Assembly (NCBI GenBank): GCA_017520105.1
Contig: JAFWRL010000086.1
Coordinates: 1 to 17,583 of the forward strand
DNA from: Fibrobacter sp.
Lineage (GTDB): Bacteria; Fibrobacterota; Fibrobacteria; Fibrobacterales; Fibrobacteraceae
Direction of reading: 5' to 3'
DNA length: 17,583 nucleotides
The notes under the pieces are model-generated. The model had not been told where the DNA came from. It saw nothing but the letters and a program-made list of their open reading frames with translations, and ran no database searches. Shown here piece after piece: positions 1 to 8,925 of the stretch (position 1 is its first letter; each line of letters begins with the position of its first letter). The position numbers and the translations under genes were made by a program.

Positions 1-1
1 T

Positions 2-2341
2 AATAAAGTTTTCGCCCGTCTGGGGCGTTTTCAAATTAAATTCCGTTGGCTGATTTTACTTGCAACAATTCTTGTGACTCTCGCCGCATGCCTTGGGCTT
101 CCGCAATTGCAAATGACCAGCAGCGAAGAAGAATGGTTTGACGACTGGGATAAAGTCAAAATTGACCAAGCACATTTCAATGATGTTTTCGGCAGCGAAG
201 ATTCATACATGGTTCTCGTCCGTGCTAACGATGTTTTCGCCCCTGAAGTTTTAAGCGCCATTGACCGACTTTCCAAGCGCCTCGAAAACGAAGTCCCTTA
301 CGCCGACCGCGTTGTTTCACTCACACACAACTTATCCATCCCTATAGCAAACAACGAAGGCTTTGAAGTCATAGACCCGTTCGAAGAAGGCATCACGACA
401 GATTCAGCACAGCTCGCCGCCAAGAAATCGCTTATCATGAGCCGTGAATCGCTGGTAAACAACATCGTTTCTGACGACGCAAAAGAAACATGGGTTATTC
501 TCTCGTTGAAATCATACGAAGGCGGCATCGATTTCGGAAAAGACAGTATTGCGCCTTTCGCTCGCAACGTCATTCTCTCCGATGAATTCAAAAGCGACAA
601 GTTCGAGATGCTCCCAACCGGCATGAGCTACACCGAAATGGAAGAAAACGAAGTCATCTCGCGTGAATGCGCCATGCGCATTATCATCGGTTTTGCCGTT
701 ATGCTCGCATGCCTTATTTTATTCGTACGCTCTTTGCGAGGAGTCATCGTCCCCGCCATCGCCACCGTCGGAGGAATCGCATCTGTTCTCGGCGTAAACG
801 CTTGGCTCGGCATCATTGGCGACGAAAGCATGGTCGCGCTCCCCGTACTTTTGGGCATGGCACTTTCGGTGGGCTACTCTATCCATTACATCAATTCATT
901 CCGCATGCACTTTAGGCGCACGGGCAACCGCCGAGAATCCGTGATAAACGCTGTCGAAGAAACCGGCTGGCCTATTCTCTTCACCGTCATCACTACCGTG
1001 GCCTCGCTGATTTCGTTCCTGTTCGCAGGCATCCGCCCGATCCGCTGGATTGGCGGCATTTCGGCAGGCATCGTCTTCATGGTTTATTTGTATGTCATCA
1101 TCTTGATTCCGATTCTCATGAGTTTCGGTAAGAACGCAAAGCCCGACCCAACACAAGTGAAAGCCGCTGGCGCAACCAAGGCAGACATACTCTTTGAATT
1201 CTTCGGACGAAAAGTTTGCAGGCACAGCGGCATCATCGCCGCAATTTCCGCCGCCATAATGTTGTCGCAAATTCCAGGCGTGATGAACATTGATGTAAAC
1301 ATGGACTACACAAAAACGATGGGCGAAAAAATTCCATTCGTCACAAGGCTCATGGACATGCTCAGCGGCAAACTCGGAAGTCTCTACGATTTCAATGTGA
1401 TGGTCGAATTCAACGAAAGTGATGCACTGAAAAATCCCGCCAACATGAAACGCATCGAAGCCCTCGAACAAAAACTCGGCACTCTCCAGCTCACAAAAAT
1501 TTCAGGCGACAAGCCCCGTGTGCAATCCGTTACGAGGCTCGTAAAAGAAATGAACCGCACGCTAAACGCCGACAGCACGGAATACTACAAAATTCCCGAC
1601 GCACAAGACATGCTCACGCAACTGCTGTTCCTCTACGAAATTTCAGATGCCGACGCGCTCTTTGAACGCATGGACGAAGATTACAAAACGACATTTATCC
1701 ACATAGAACTTTCCGGATACGACGCCAAGAAAATCGTCGAAGACCTCGATTCCGCAAAATCGTATGCCGCGCAAATTTTCCCGGACGCCAAAACTTCAAT
1801 CGTCGGTGAAGTCGTAAACTACGCCGAAATGAACGGCAAGCTCGTAAATGGACTGTTGCGTTCGTTCGGAGGTTCATTTGTCATCATCGCCATCATGATG
1901 ATTCTCGCATTCGGGAGCATCAAGGCGGGCCTCATCGGCATGATTCCAAACGTGGCCCCCGTGCTTTTAATCGGTGGCGTCATGGGCTATTCGGGAATGC
2001 CTCTTGACATGATAACGATGATCGTAATGCCGATGATTTTGGGCATCGCCGTTGACGACACTATCCACATGAATAACCACATCAAATACGGTTACGAGCG
2101 CACGGGCAGCTACAAAAAAGCGCTGCTGCTTTCTTACCGCGAAATCGGAAAAACGATGGGCATGACGACATTCATTCTCTGCGCGATGTTCTTCGTGTTC
2201 ATCTTCAGCCCCATGGGTGCATTGTACAACGTCGGATTACTTTCCATCATTGGCCTTGCAGCCGCCCTCGTTGCCGACTACACGCTCACCACAGCCCTTG
2301 TATATGTCACCAAGCCGTATGGGAGAGAGAAACATTCGTAA
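2..2341 (+). CDS. RND superfamily (MMPL/COG1033-type) exporter, 5' partial
   Basis: The reading frame is open to the left edge, so the true start lies outside; an in-frame GTG at 74 falls inside the first membrane helix and is not credible as the start. About 779 residues are visible. Layout is the classic RND duplication: one N-terminal helix (about residues 16-34), a soluble extracytoplasmic domain (about 35-220), a cluster of helices (about 225-376), a second soluble domain (about 420-640) and a final helix cluster to the end. The second cluster carries GIAVDDTIHMNNH, the acidic pair in a helix expected for proton relay in RND transporters; the equivalent place in the first half reads SVGYSIHY and lacks the acid. 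The family exports lipids, hopanoids or drugs using the proton gradient; the substrate here cannot be read. Ends TAA only 10 bp from the convergent jetD stop. Confidence 0.88.
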   Translation, partial: NKVFARLGRFQIKFRWLILLATILVTLAACLGLPQLQMTSSEEEWFDDWDKVKIDQAHFNDVFGSEDSYMVLVRANDVFAPEVLSAIDRLSKRLENEVPYADRVVSLTHNLSIPIANNEGFEVIDPFEEGITTDSAQLAAKKSLIMSRESLVNNIVSDDAKETWVILSLKSYEGGIDFGKDSIAPFARNVILSDEFKSDKFEMLPTGMSYTEMEENEVISRECAMRIIIGFAVMLACLILFVRSLRGVIVPAIATVGGIASVLGVNAWLGIIGDESMVALPVLLGMALSVGYSIHYINSFRMHFRRTGNRRESVINAVEETGWPILFTVITTVASLISFLFAGIRPIRWIGGISAGIVFMVYLYVIILIPILMSFGKNAKPDPTQVKAAGATKADILFEFFGRKVCRHSGIIAAISAAIMLSQIPGVMNIDVNMDYTKTMGEKIPFVTRLMDMLSGKLGSLYDFNVMVEFNESDALKNPANMKRIEALEQKLGTLQLTKISGDKPRVQSVTRLVKEMNRTLNADSTEYYKIPDAQDMLTQLLFLYEISDADALFERMDEDYKTTFIHIELSGYDAKKIVEDLDSAKSYAAQIFPDAKTSIVGEVVNYAEMNGKLVNGLLRSFGGSFVIIAIMMILAFGSIKAGLIGMIPNVAPVLLIGGVMGYSGMPLDMITMIVMPMILGIAVDDTIHMNNHIKYGYERTGSYKKALLLSYREIGKTMGMTTFILCAMFFVFIFSPMGALYNVGLLSIIGLAAALVADYTLTTALVYVTKPYGREKHS

Positions 2342-2351
2342 AAGATTTCAA

Positions 2352-3251
2352 CTACTCGATATAGCCTTCTTGGTCATAACACTTGTGATGTTTCTTGATT
2401 AGGCTCACAAGCGGTTGTACCCTTGGGTCGGTCACCTTCATATTCTCGAATTTCAGAATCTGATTATCGTAACGTTCGCGGCTACCGTTTTCAATGCGTT
2501 TTTCAGCATCGTTCGGAACAAAGAAAGCGGAGCGCTCCTCAAGTTTGGCATAAAACTCGGTAAGATAGATATTGATGCCAGCAAGATCAAAGTCACCGAA
2601 ATGCACATAATAATTGCCGTTTCCACAGAGCCAGCGAATCAAATCACCAGACTGCGGGTAACGTGCTACAAAAAGCAACGGCTGAGGCTTTGTAAAAGGA
2701 ACAATTTGTTTGAAAAGTATTTTTTGCCGTCCGATGTAGCGGAAATTTTCCATATTTTCAATTCCCACAACAGTCACATTTTCAGGGATAAAGAAATTTT
2801 CATAGTCCGCAATGAAAACGTATGAACCATCAGGCGGATTCAAATCAAAATGTTTCCCGTTGAGACTCACTGGAATCGGTTCATAGCAGTTTACCAAGAA
2901 CCCCTTGCAACTACGGGAAGTTCGAATTTTTGAGTTGCCCGTTGATGCAGCCTGTTCTTTCCGCATGGCGAACGGCCTAATGCCGCTTTCCGCCCCCAAT
3001 AGCCTACGATACATCTCTTCGCTTTTTTCTAAATCTTTGAATGCATCATCACGCATGGCTAGATAAGCTCGTAAAGCATTTCCATTTGGTGCTTTGCAAA
3101 AAGAACCTCTTCCTTTTGGGAAAGAAATCAGCAAGCCTTCCTTCAGCAATTCGGCAAAAACAGCACCTTTACAGTCGCTCGCAGGGAGTTCACCTCCGTT
3201 GACAAGAACAATCAGTTTATTTAATAACACTGTTGTAATATTATACGCCAT
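2352..3251 (-). CDS. jetD: Wadjet JetD, DUF2220/Toprim nuclease subunit
   Basis: 299 residues. In Wadjet (known from the family) JetD is a topoisomerase VI/Spo11-like protein that cuts circular plasmid DNA after the SMC complex has extruded it. Seen here: an N-terminal winged-helix-like region (about 1-85), then a C-terminal Toprim domain with the glutamate motif GIENMENF (163-170, E165) and the metal-binding HFGDFDLAG (217-225, D220 and D222), and a C-terminal DQE close to the end, as is usual in this family. All expected catalytic acids are present. The ATG lies one base after the jetC stop (TAA-T-ATG), with AAGGA about 8 bases upstream inside jetC, so translation is probably coupled. It is short compared with roughly 380 residues for type I JetD, suggesting another Wadjet subtype; the subtype cannot be fixed by eye. 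Confidence 0.88.
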   Translation of the reverse strand: MAYNITTVLLNKLIVLVNGGELPASDCKGAVFAELLKEGLLISFPKGRGSFCKAPNGNALRAYLAMRDDAFKDLEKSEEMYRRLLGAESGIRPFAMRKEQAASTGNSKIRTSRSCKGFLVNCYEPIPVSLNGKHFDLNPPDGSYVFIADYENFFIPENVTVVGIENMENFRYIGRQKILFKQIVPFTKPQPLLFVARYPQSGDLIRWLCGNGNYYVHFGDFDLAGINIYLTEFYAKLEERSAFFVPNDAEKRIENGSRERYDNQILKFENMKVTDPRVQPLVSLIKKHHKCYDQEGYIE

Positions 3252-3252
3252 A

Positions 3253-6200
3253 TTACATTCCTTGAGTTCTTGTCATCAGCAGTCTTACCACGGTTTGTGA
3301 TTTTGCATTCTTTTCGAGCAAATACGTGTAGCGGTATTCCGATACGCTCTGCGTTGTAGGTGAACCATTCACCAAATAGATGTTTCTGCTATTCGCAAAT
3401 TTCAAAATGCCATTTGCATTTTTCGGGTGGAGTTTTCCGATTTCATCCATCATGCAGTGGAGCTTAAATTCGCCGAACTTGCGAGAAGCCTGCGTCTTGA
3501 AAACATTGATGAGCATGATGTTCACCATTGCTTTCACGAGTACATCTGTACCTTCGGAACCCACATTAGAAATTTTGTCAATCCATCCAGTATCGTTATC
3601 GTTTTCTTGTACGCGGAACTGCAAGCGGAATGCATCCGAAAGTTTTAACGTATTACGCGTCGGTTCGTCATTCAGTGACTTCACAAATTGCAAAAGCAAA
3701 TCAACCGCTCCGCGATTCGCACTTTCCGTATCGCCCATTGAGAACAAGTTTAATTCACCCAATGCATACTGATTTTCTGCATAGAATCTCTGCATCGCAA
3801 GCATCAAACGCATCAGCTTGTCATTCGATTCTTCGGTACGCAAAGCGATACTCTTGATTACGCCTGCAAAATTCTTTTCGACAAAATCGCGATTAATATT
3901 CAAAACAATTTTCTCGATTTCAGATTTTTGACGCGTAACATCGCCAACTTCTTTTGCAACGCGAGCTAAAATGTCGGAATAGCGACCGCTTGTACGCTTG
4001 CGATATTCCTCAATCTTTTCATTCAACATAAAGTCGCTCAAGTTGTCCGCAAAATCCATGAAATCGCTTTCGCTATTCAATTCCATCTTGAACTTGAACG
4101 TATTGCGTCTGGAAAAACGTCCCTTAAACTTGTTGATAGACATCTCAAGTTCCTTGCTACGCTTTTGAGCGTTCATCAGCGATTCCTTGAGTTCAGTCAA
4201 AATTTCAGTGCAAAGGAGTGCATTCGGTGTTTCGCCAACGCTCTTTACATTTTCGGGGCAGAAACTTGAAACGAAGAATTTATCCGTTTCTTCAACGGAC
4301 TCCTTCAACTTGCGTTCCGTTTCGCGGTTCTGCTGCAAAATTTTATTTTGTTCCGCTCGCTTCGCTTCAAGGCGTTCCTTGCGGGCATTAAACCTCTGTT
4401 GTAAATCGCTCAATCGGCTTTCTATATCACGTTTTTTATTTTTGAATTCGTCTTCATGGTCGAAGAATTCCTGCTTGTCGTATCGATAACGAGCGACCAA
4501 ATCGCGATTCTGTTCTATTTCGTTTAGCTGTTGCTGTACATTATCAATTTCCGCTTCGCATTCCTTCAAAACGCTGACATCGACATTCTTGTTTTTCAGT
4601 TCTTCGTCACGCTGTTGCAACAACAATTTACGCTCGTTTTCCGCTTCGTTCTTGCGTGTTTCAATTTCTGCATGAATCTGCACGCGGAAATCATTAAACG
4701 CATTTTGAAGCGATTCATTTTCTTGCTGTTTCGCTTTTTCGTTCGCTTTCAGTTCTCGATTTTTATCTGCGACAATTTTATTCTGCTGTTCCTCGGCATT
4801 CAACAGCTTTTCAGAGATTACACTCTGTTGCGACTGAATTTCATTCTTACGTTTTTCAATTTCCGCAGCATCATCGCGAATCCATTTTTCGCGTTCATTT
4901 TCCAAACGTTTACGCTTTATCGGAATCTGCACGAGTTCATTTTCGGCGTTCCTGATATTTTCCAAAAGCGGCTTAATCTTAGGGGCATACGAGCGTTCTA
5001 CCACCGAATTTTTCTTTTCAAGGGCATCCGACAATTCCGTCTGTTTTGACTTGTTGTCTTCAACGGACTTCAAAATTGCTTTTTTCTCGACCGCAATTTC
5101 TTCGGGCGTTCGCACACGAATCGGCAAATCTTCGAGATTGATTATCACGCCGAAAAGAGCGTCACCTTCTACAAGTTCCGGCGAAAGTTCCGTATTGTAC
5201 AGAACCGATTCCTCATCGACTACCTTGCCAATAGAATTTTCCCAACCCGGTTTATTCTGGCTAAGCCATTCATAAAGCGAACCCTTTTGCCGTTCCAGCA
5301 AATCGTCAAGGCTTTTGAGCTGAGCGACAAAGCCTCGATTTTCCGCAACCAAGGCATCATTCTCTTTTTCGTATTCAACGCGATTGCGTTCCAGCTCGGC
5401 ATCTCGTTGAGCAGAAAGTTTGTTCAACTCCGCTTGGCATACAGACTTCTGCACCTTCGTTTCACTTTCGTGAATATTCAATGATTTTAGTTGTTCATCG
5501 CATTCATTAATTTTATCTTTAAACGGATGTTCATACTGAAGCCTTAGCAGCTCCTTTTCGCAAGCGACACGATCTGCATTCAAGGCATTAATTGTATTTT
5601 TTACGCTTACCAGTTTTTCATCACACCGAGCAACAATCGCTTCTCGCATTTGTTCGTATTTTGCGAGCACCCGCTGCCGCTGTTCCAATAACTCCGCATT
5701 TTTATCGTTCAGGCGAATGTTCTGATTTTGCTTAAATTCTTCCAAAGCCCGCGAAACTTGTTTCAGCAAATTCTCAAACTTTTCGGCGACATCTTCATAT
5801 TCACGAGTCAGGAGGCGGCGACGTTCTTCCAATCGTTCTTTCTCGATTTTCAAGGAGCCTTCGCGTTCCTGTTTTTTCAGAATCTCATCAATATTCTTTG
5901 CTTGGTATTCCTGGAATTTATCGCGACACTTTTTCAAATTATCCCTAACAAGCGTCAAGTCCGCATTTAACCCATCGCGTTCCTTGTTAAACTTTTCACT
6001 TTCTTCACTAATCAGGCGAATCGTATCGTTCAAGGCTTCATTCGATTTTTCAATTTCAATCACAATCGACGGGAGTTGCTCTTTAGCCACGCGATAAGAA
6101 TAATTCAGTTGCTTGCCACAATCCTCGATATTCTTCTTGAGTCCCAAAAGCGAATGATAAATTTTAACAACGCGGTCGGCATCAAGCCGCGTCTCGCATT

Positions 6201-6909
6201 CGCCTCGCTTGTTCGTCGTGAACCAAAGCCCGATATCGTTATATTCCTGCTCGAACTCCGAAACTTGATGCCTGAAATATCCCAAGTCGATAAACGAACT
6301 TTCGCTATCCATCGACTGGATTATCGTTTCCTTGATAAAATCCGCATCGAGTTTAGAGTTGAGGAAAACATTCTGAATGCTTCGCGGAATGTTCTGGTAG
6401 CGGCTACTTTCCGCAATCGAAAACTTGAAAAATTCCTTCCGCATCACCGCCTGATGGTTGCCGTAAATAATGTCGCGGAACATTTCGTAGCGATCGACAA
6501 TCGGGCTCATATAGCAACCGTTCAACCGAGTGCGAACAGTCGCCATTTCAGCAGTCACTTCGCCATTATCGTCAATCAGCCATTCCTTTTTGTACGGCGA
6601 ATCGATAAAACGGAATACCGCACGACCATTCGATTTGCTTACCAACACGCAGAATGCCGACTCATCGCGTTCCACTTCATAGACAACATAAGAATTTGAC
6701 TGTTCAAAATAAAAATCGTCAAAAGACTTTTTCTCTTTTGGGATTCCAAGCTTTTGCTTGTCCGCATTGTAGAAAAAGAGAATTGCACGCAAAAGTGTAC
6801 TCTTGCCCACGCCCTGCGTACCAATCAAATGAACATTACCGTTCAGGCCAATTTCCGCATAACGCACATGAGCACTGTTGATAAAGACAATCTTGTTAAG
6901 GGATCTCAT
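3253..6909 (-). CDS. jetC: Wadjet JetC, SMC/MukB-like ATPase
   Basis: 1218 residues from the chosen ATG at 6909, which has a strong GGAGG upstream; an in-frame TTG 18 bases earlier would put that ribosome site inside the coding region. Walker A GTQGVGKST (30-38) sits near the N-terminus. Long charged coiled coils (about 275-540 and 605-880) flank a non-coil hinge-like stretch (about 545-600, with SLYEWLSQNKPGW). The C-terminal head has a signature-like NVGSEGTD (about 1115) and Walker B CMMDE (D1155, E1156). This is the head-coil-hinge-coil-head plan of SMC proteins. In Wadjet the JetABC complex extrudes loops of small circular DNA and hands them to JetD. The gene overlaps jetB by 14 bases and is followed at once by jetD, so one operon is very likely. 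It has no sign of frameshift or lost ATPase motif. Confidence 0.92.
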   Translation of the reverse strand: MRSLNKIVFINSAHVRYAEIGLNGNVHLIGTQGVGKSTLLRAILFFYNADKQKLGIPKEKKSFDDFYFEQSNSYVVYEVERDESAFCVLVSKSNGRAVFRFIDSPYKKEWLIDDNGEVTAEMATVRTRLNGCYMSPIVDRYEMFRDIIYGNHQAVMRKEFFKFSIAESSRYQNIPRSIQNVFLNSKLDADFIKETIIQSMDSESSFIDLGYFRHQVSEFEQEYNDIGLWFTTNKRGECETRLDADRVVKIYHSLLGLKKNIEDCGKQLNYSYRVAKEQLPSIVIEIEKSNEALNDTIRLISEESEKFNKERDGLNADLTLVRDNLKKCRDKFQEYQAKNIDEILKKQEREGSLKIEKERLEERRRLLTREYEDVAEKFENLLKQVSRALEEFKQNQNIRLNDKNAELLEQRQRVLAKYEQMREAIVARCDEKLVSVKNTINALNADRVACEKELLRLQYEHPFKDKINECDEQLKSLNIHESETKVQKSVCQAELNKLSAQRDAELERNRVEYEKENDALVAENRGFVAQLKSLDDLLERQKGSLYEWLSQNKPGWENSIGKVVDEESVLYNTELSPELVEGDALFGVIINLEDLPIRVRTPEEIAVEKKAILKSVEDNKSKQTELSDALEKKNSVVERSYAPKIKPLLENIRNAENELVQIPIKRKRLENEREKWIRDDAAEIEKRKNEIQSQQSVISEKLLNAEEQQNKIVADKNRELKANEKAKQQENESLQNAFNDFRVQIHAEIETRKNEAENERKLLLQQRDEELKNKNVDVSVLKECEAEIDNVQQQLNEIEQNRDLVARYRYDKQEFFDHEDEFKNKKRDIESRLSDLQQRFNARKERLEAKRAEQNKILQQNRETERKLKESVEETDKFFVSSFCPENVKSVGETPNALLCTEILTELKESLMNAQKRSKELEMSINKFKGRFSRRNTFKFKMELNSESDFMDFADNLSDFMLNEKIEEYRKRTSGRYSDILARVAKEVGDVTRQKSEIEKIVLNINRDFVEKNFAGVIKSIALRTEESNDKLMRLMLAMQRFYAENQYALGELNLFSMGDTESANRGAVDLLLQFVKSLNDEPTRNTLKLSDAFRLQFRVQENDNDTGWIDKISNVGSEGTDVLVKAMVNIMLINVFKTQASRKFGEFKLHCMMDEIGKLHPKNANGILKFANSRNIYLVNGSPTTQSVSEYRYTYLLEKNAKSQTVVRLLMTRTQGM

Positions 6910-7447
6910 TTTCCGCCCCCTCCACAATATTCAAACAATTCACCAATTCTTCGAGATAATGGAATGCAGATGTCACTTTGTACAATCCTTCCAAGTCGTT
7001 TTCCAGTTCCACAAAGCCCGCTTTCATCAAATCATCGGTCAACCTGTCGATTACATCTGCAAAAACTTTCTTGTCGGCATAAAGCTTGACCGCTTTATCC
7101 TTCAGTTCCATGTCGCATGAAATCCGTTCCAGAATTTTCGCTTTGGTAAAAACGAATCCTGAGCCGAACGCAGAATTGAAAGTTTTCAAAAAATCCAGAC
7201 GGTCAATCCAGTCACAAAAACGCAAGAGCTTGTCAACCGCATTCACCCTCTGCTCATGCCGCGAAAAGTAAAAATACCCGTTACCACTCTCCAGCACAAA
7301 GCCGATACCTTCGTAATATTCGCGGTAGCTTTCAAAATCATCTTCAATCTGGTCGAAATATGCACGGTTCGCCTGCGAAACGCTGTTCATCGAAATGAAC
7401 GAGCCCTTGCTCAAAATGTCAAAAATTTCCTTGGAGTATTTCAGCAT
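6896..7447 (-). CDS. jetB: Wadjet JetB, MukE/DUF4194-like kleisin partner
   Basis: 183 residues from ATG 7447, chosen because GGGAGG lies four bases upstream. An alternative in-frame ATG at 7459 overlaps the stop of the preceding ATPase gene as TAATG but has only a weak ribosome site. The product is a small soluble, helix-rich acidic protein with alternating hydrophobic and charged residues, fitting tandem winged-helix domains. No catalytic motif is seen. The assignment rests mainly on size and position directly before the SMC gene, as for mukE/mksE/jetB, plus the overall look of the sequence. In the complex it would bind the kleisin JetA and the DNA. It overlaps jetC by 14 bases (ATGAGATCCCTTAA), indicating coupled translation and matched stoichiometry. 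Confidence 0.78.
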   Translation of the reverse strand: MLKYSKEIFDILSKGSFISMNSVSQANRAYFDQIEDDFESYREYYEGIGFVLESGNGYFYFSRHEQRVNAVDKLLRFCDWIDRLDFLKTFNSAFGSGFVFTKAKILERISCDMELKDKAVKLYADKKVFADVIDRLTDDLMKAGFVELENDLEGLYKVTSAFHYLEELVNCLNIVEGAENEIP

Positions 7448-7458
7448 AAAACCTCCCA

Positions 7459-8823
7459 TTAAAGACACCAAGTCATATAAGGCGGAATTTTCAAAACATC
7501 GCCATCGACTTGCAATGATTTTGGATGTATTATGATACTCCTGCCAACTCGCTTTTTAAATTTGTCCTTAAATTTGCCGAGTGAATTTGTGGTATAATTC
7601 TTTGAAGATTTAACTTCTACAGGAAAGACCTTGAAATTCGTCTTGCTTTCATTGGATAGCAAAAAATCAATTTCTATGGAATTGCGGTGTGCCGAAGCAT
7701 CGTATTCCGTATAAAAAAACAATTGCCGCCCCTTAGCACGAATCATCTGCGCAATAACATTTTCATAAAGCATTCCCTCATTCAGCGAAAGTTTGCCGTT
7801 CATAATAGCTTTGTAAAGTTGATTCGAAGCAATTTCATTTTCGCTAAAAGCAAGGCTCACCAATAGCCCCGTATCGCCCATGTAACATTTGACTGAAGAT
7901 TCATTTTTGTTGAGAGCAAAACCAACATTCGGGTCATTACATTTATAACACAAATTACAAATCATGGAGTCGTCAAGCCAAAAGAACGGTTCGTCGTACT
8001 TGGAGAATGTTGCTGCACCTGAATCATCAATTTCAGAAAGCACAATTTTTTTTTCATGCGAAGAAAGACTGCCGGGGATGTTTTCAAATACTGCAGAAAC
8101 TTTTGAACTATACCGTTTAGCCGCTTTTTTAATATCGTCACGATAAAGGTCCAAAATTTTTCTTTTTTCCTTGTCGCTCTTAGAAAAATCACGATCGTTT
8201 TCCATATAAGAAACAATGCTCTTAGGCATACCGCCCACCAAGATGTATTCTCTAAAAAGATGCATCGCACGCTTGTGGAAATGATCTTCCAACGGAACTT
8301 TATCCGTAAAACATTTTGCAATATACTCAAGGAGGATATTTTCACCCAAGGCCGCAGCAAATTCTTCAAAATCGCAAGGATGCATTTTCAGCTTTTCCTC
8401 TTCCGAGGGAAGAGTTATACTTTGCACATTTTCCTTGATAGAAATCAGCGACCCCGTTTCGAGGAAATCGTACCGACCATCTGCAACGAGATATTTTATC
8501 GCCTCGCGAGCCTTCGGAAATTTTTGGATTTCATCAAAAATGATTAGCGACTCGCGCCTATGCAGAGGGGTATTGTATTCCAAAGAAAGAGTTTGGAAAA
8601 AAACATCCAGATTGTTCAGATTCGTATCGAAGTTTTCGAGAATCTTGCGTGAAACCTTGTTGAAATCGACTAGAATATACGTTTTATATTCGCGTTCTCC
8701 AAAACGCTTCGCTATCGTGGATTTGCCAATCCGTCTGGCACCTTCGATAAGCAAGGCACTTTTCCCTTGGGACTCATTTTTCCAAGCCCTTAGACGATCA
8801 TACGCTTTTCTTTGGATTTCCAT
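7459..8823 (-). CDS. AAA+ ATPase with C-terminal DUF4143 (PD-(D/E)XK-like) domain, inside the Wadjet operon
   Basis: 454 residues from ATG 8823 (GAGG seven bases upstream; a TTG one codon earlier is less likely). The N-terminal AAA_14 module has Walker A GARRIGKST (28-36) and Walker B SLIIFDEIQ (D97, E98). The C-terminal DUF4143 region has GMLYEN (E354 or nearby), EIDFLL (D386) and PVEVKSS (E403, K405), the E...D...ExK spacing of a PD-(D/E)XK nuclease fold, so the nuclease-like site looks complete. The function of this large family is poorly known; its members are multicopy in many anaerobes and often lie near defence or toxin loci. It sits between jetA and jetB, in the same direction; its TAA shares a base with a possible jetB ATG. 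A private promoter region with three repeats lies upstream. Either a functional accessory of this Wadjet or an inserted selfish or regulatory gene; cannot be decided from sequence. Confidence 0.85.
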   Translation of the reverse strand: MEIQRKAYDRLRAWKNESQGKSALLIEGARRIGKSTIAKRFGEREYKTYILVDFNKVSRKILENFDTNLNNLDVFFQTLSLEYNTPLHRRESLIIFDEIQKFPKAREAIKYLVADGRYDFLETGSLISIKENVQSITLPSEEEKLKMHPCDFEEFAAALGENILLEYIAKCFTDKVPLEDHFHKRAMHLFREYILVGGMPKSIVSYMENDRDFSKSDKEKRKILDLYRDDIKKAAKRYSSKVSAVFENIPGSLSSHEKKIVLSEIDDSGAATFSKYDEPFFWLDDSMICNLCYKCNDPNVGFALNKNESSVKCYMGDTGLLVSLAFSENEIASNQLYKAIMNGKLSLNEGMLYENVIAQMIRAKGRQLFFYTEYDASAHRNSIEIDFLLSNESKTNFKVFPVEVKSSKNYTTNSLGKFKDKFKKRVGRSIIIHPKSLQVDGDVLKIPPYMTWCL

Positions 8824-8925
8824 CAATCGGCCTCATATTAACAGTGCGCAGAGTAAAATATACATAATTATTTAATAATACGCAAAGTATTTTTATAAAA
8901 AAAACTCGATAATACGCAGAGTAAA
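8824..8925 (-). promoter_or_regulatory. Promoter region with three 34-bp-spaced operator-like repeats
   Basis: The AT-rich gap between jetA and the ATPase gene. On the minus strand a 13-mer recurs three times: TTTACTCTGCGTA (8925-8913, starting right after the jetA stop), AATACTTTGCGTA (8891-8879) and TTTACTCTGCGCA (8857-8845), with starts exactly 34 bp apart. The core TACTCTGCGTA is a partial dyad (TAC-C-G-GTA outer bases symmetric). A candidate promoter TTGCGT-17 bp-TATATT (about 8885-8858) has its -35 inside the middle repeat and the last repeat just after the -10, so a bound protein would block transcription. Autoregulation by the ATPase or a linked regulator is inference. Confidence 0.55.

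Noticed and set aside
74..76. GTG at 74 as start of the RND exporter
   Set aside because: It lies within the first membrane helix and the frame is open to the window edge with a typical cytoplasmic basic N-terminus before it.
4531..5049. Plus-strand open frame rich in Phe and Leu
   Set aside because: Antisense shadow of the jetC coiled coil (Glu/Lys codons read backwards give Phe/Leu).
8845..8925. Three spaced repeats as a mini CRISPR array
   Set aside because: Repeat units are only about 13 bp and imperfect, spacers are short AT-rich sequence, and no cas genes are present.
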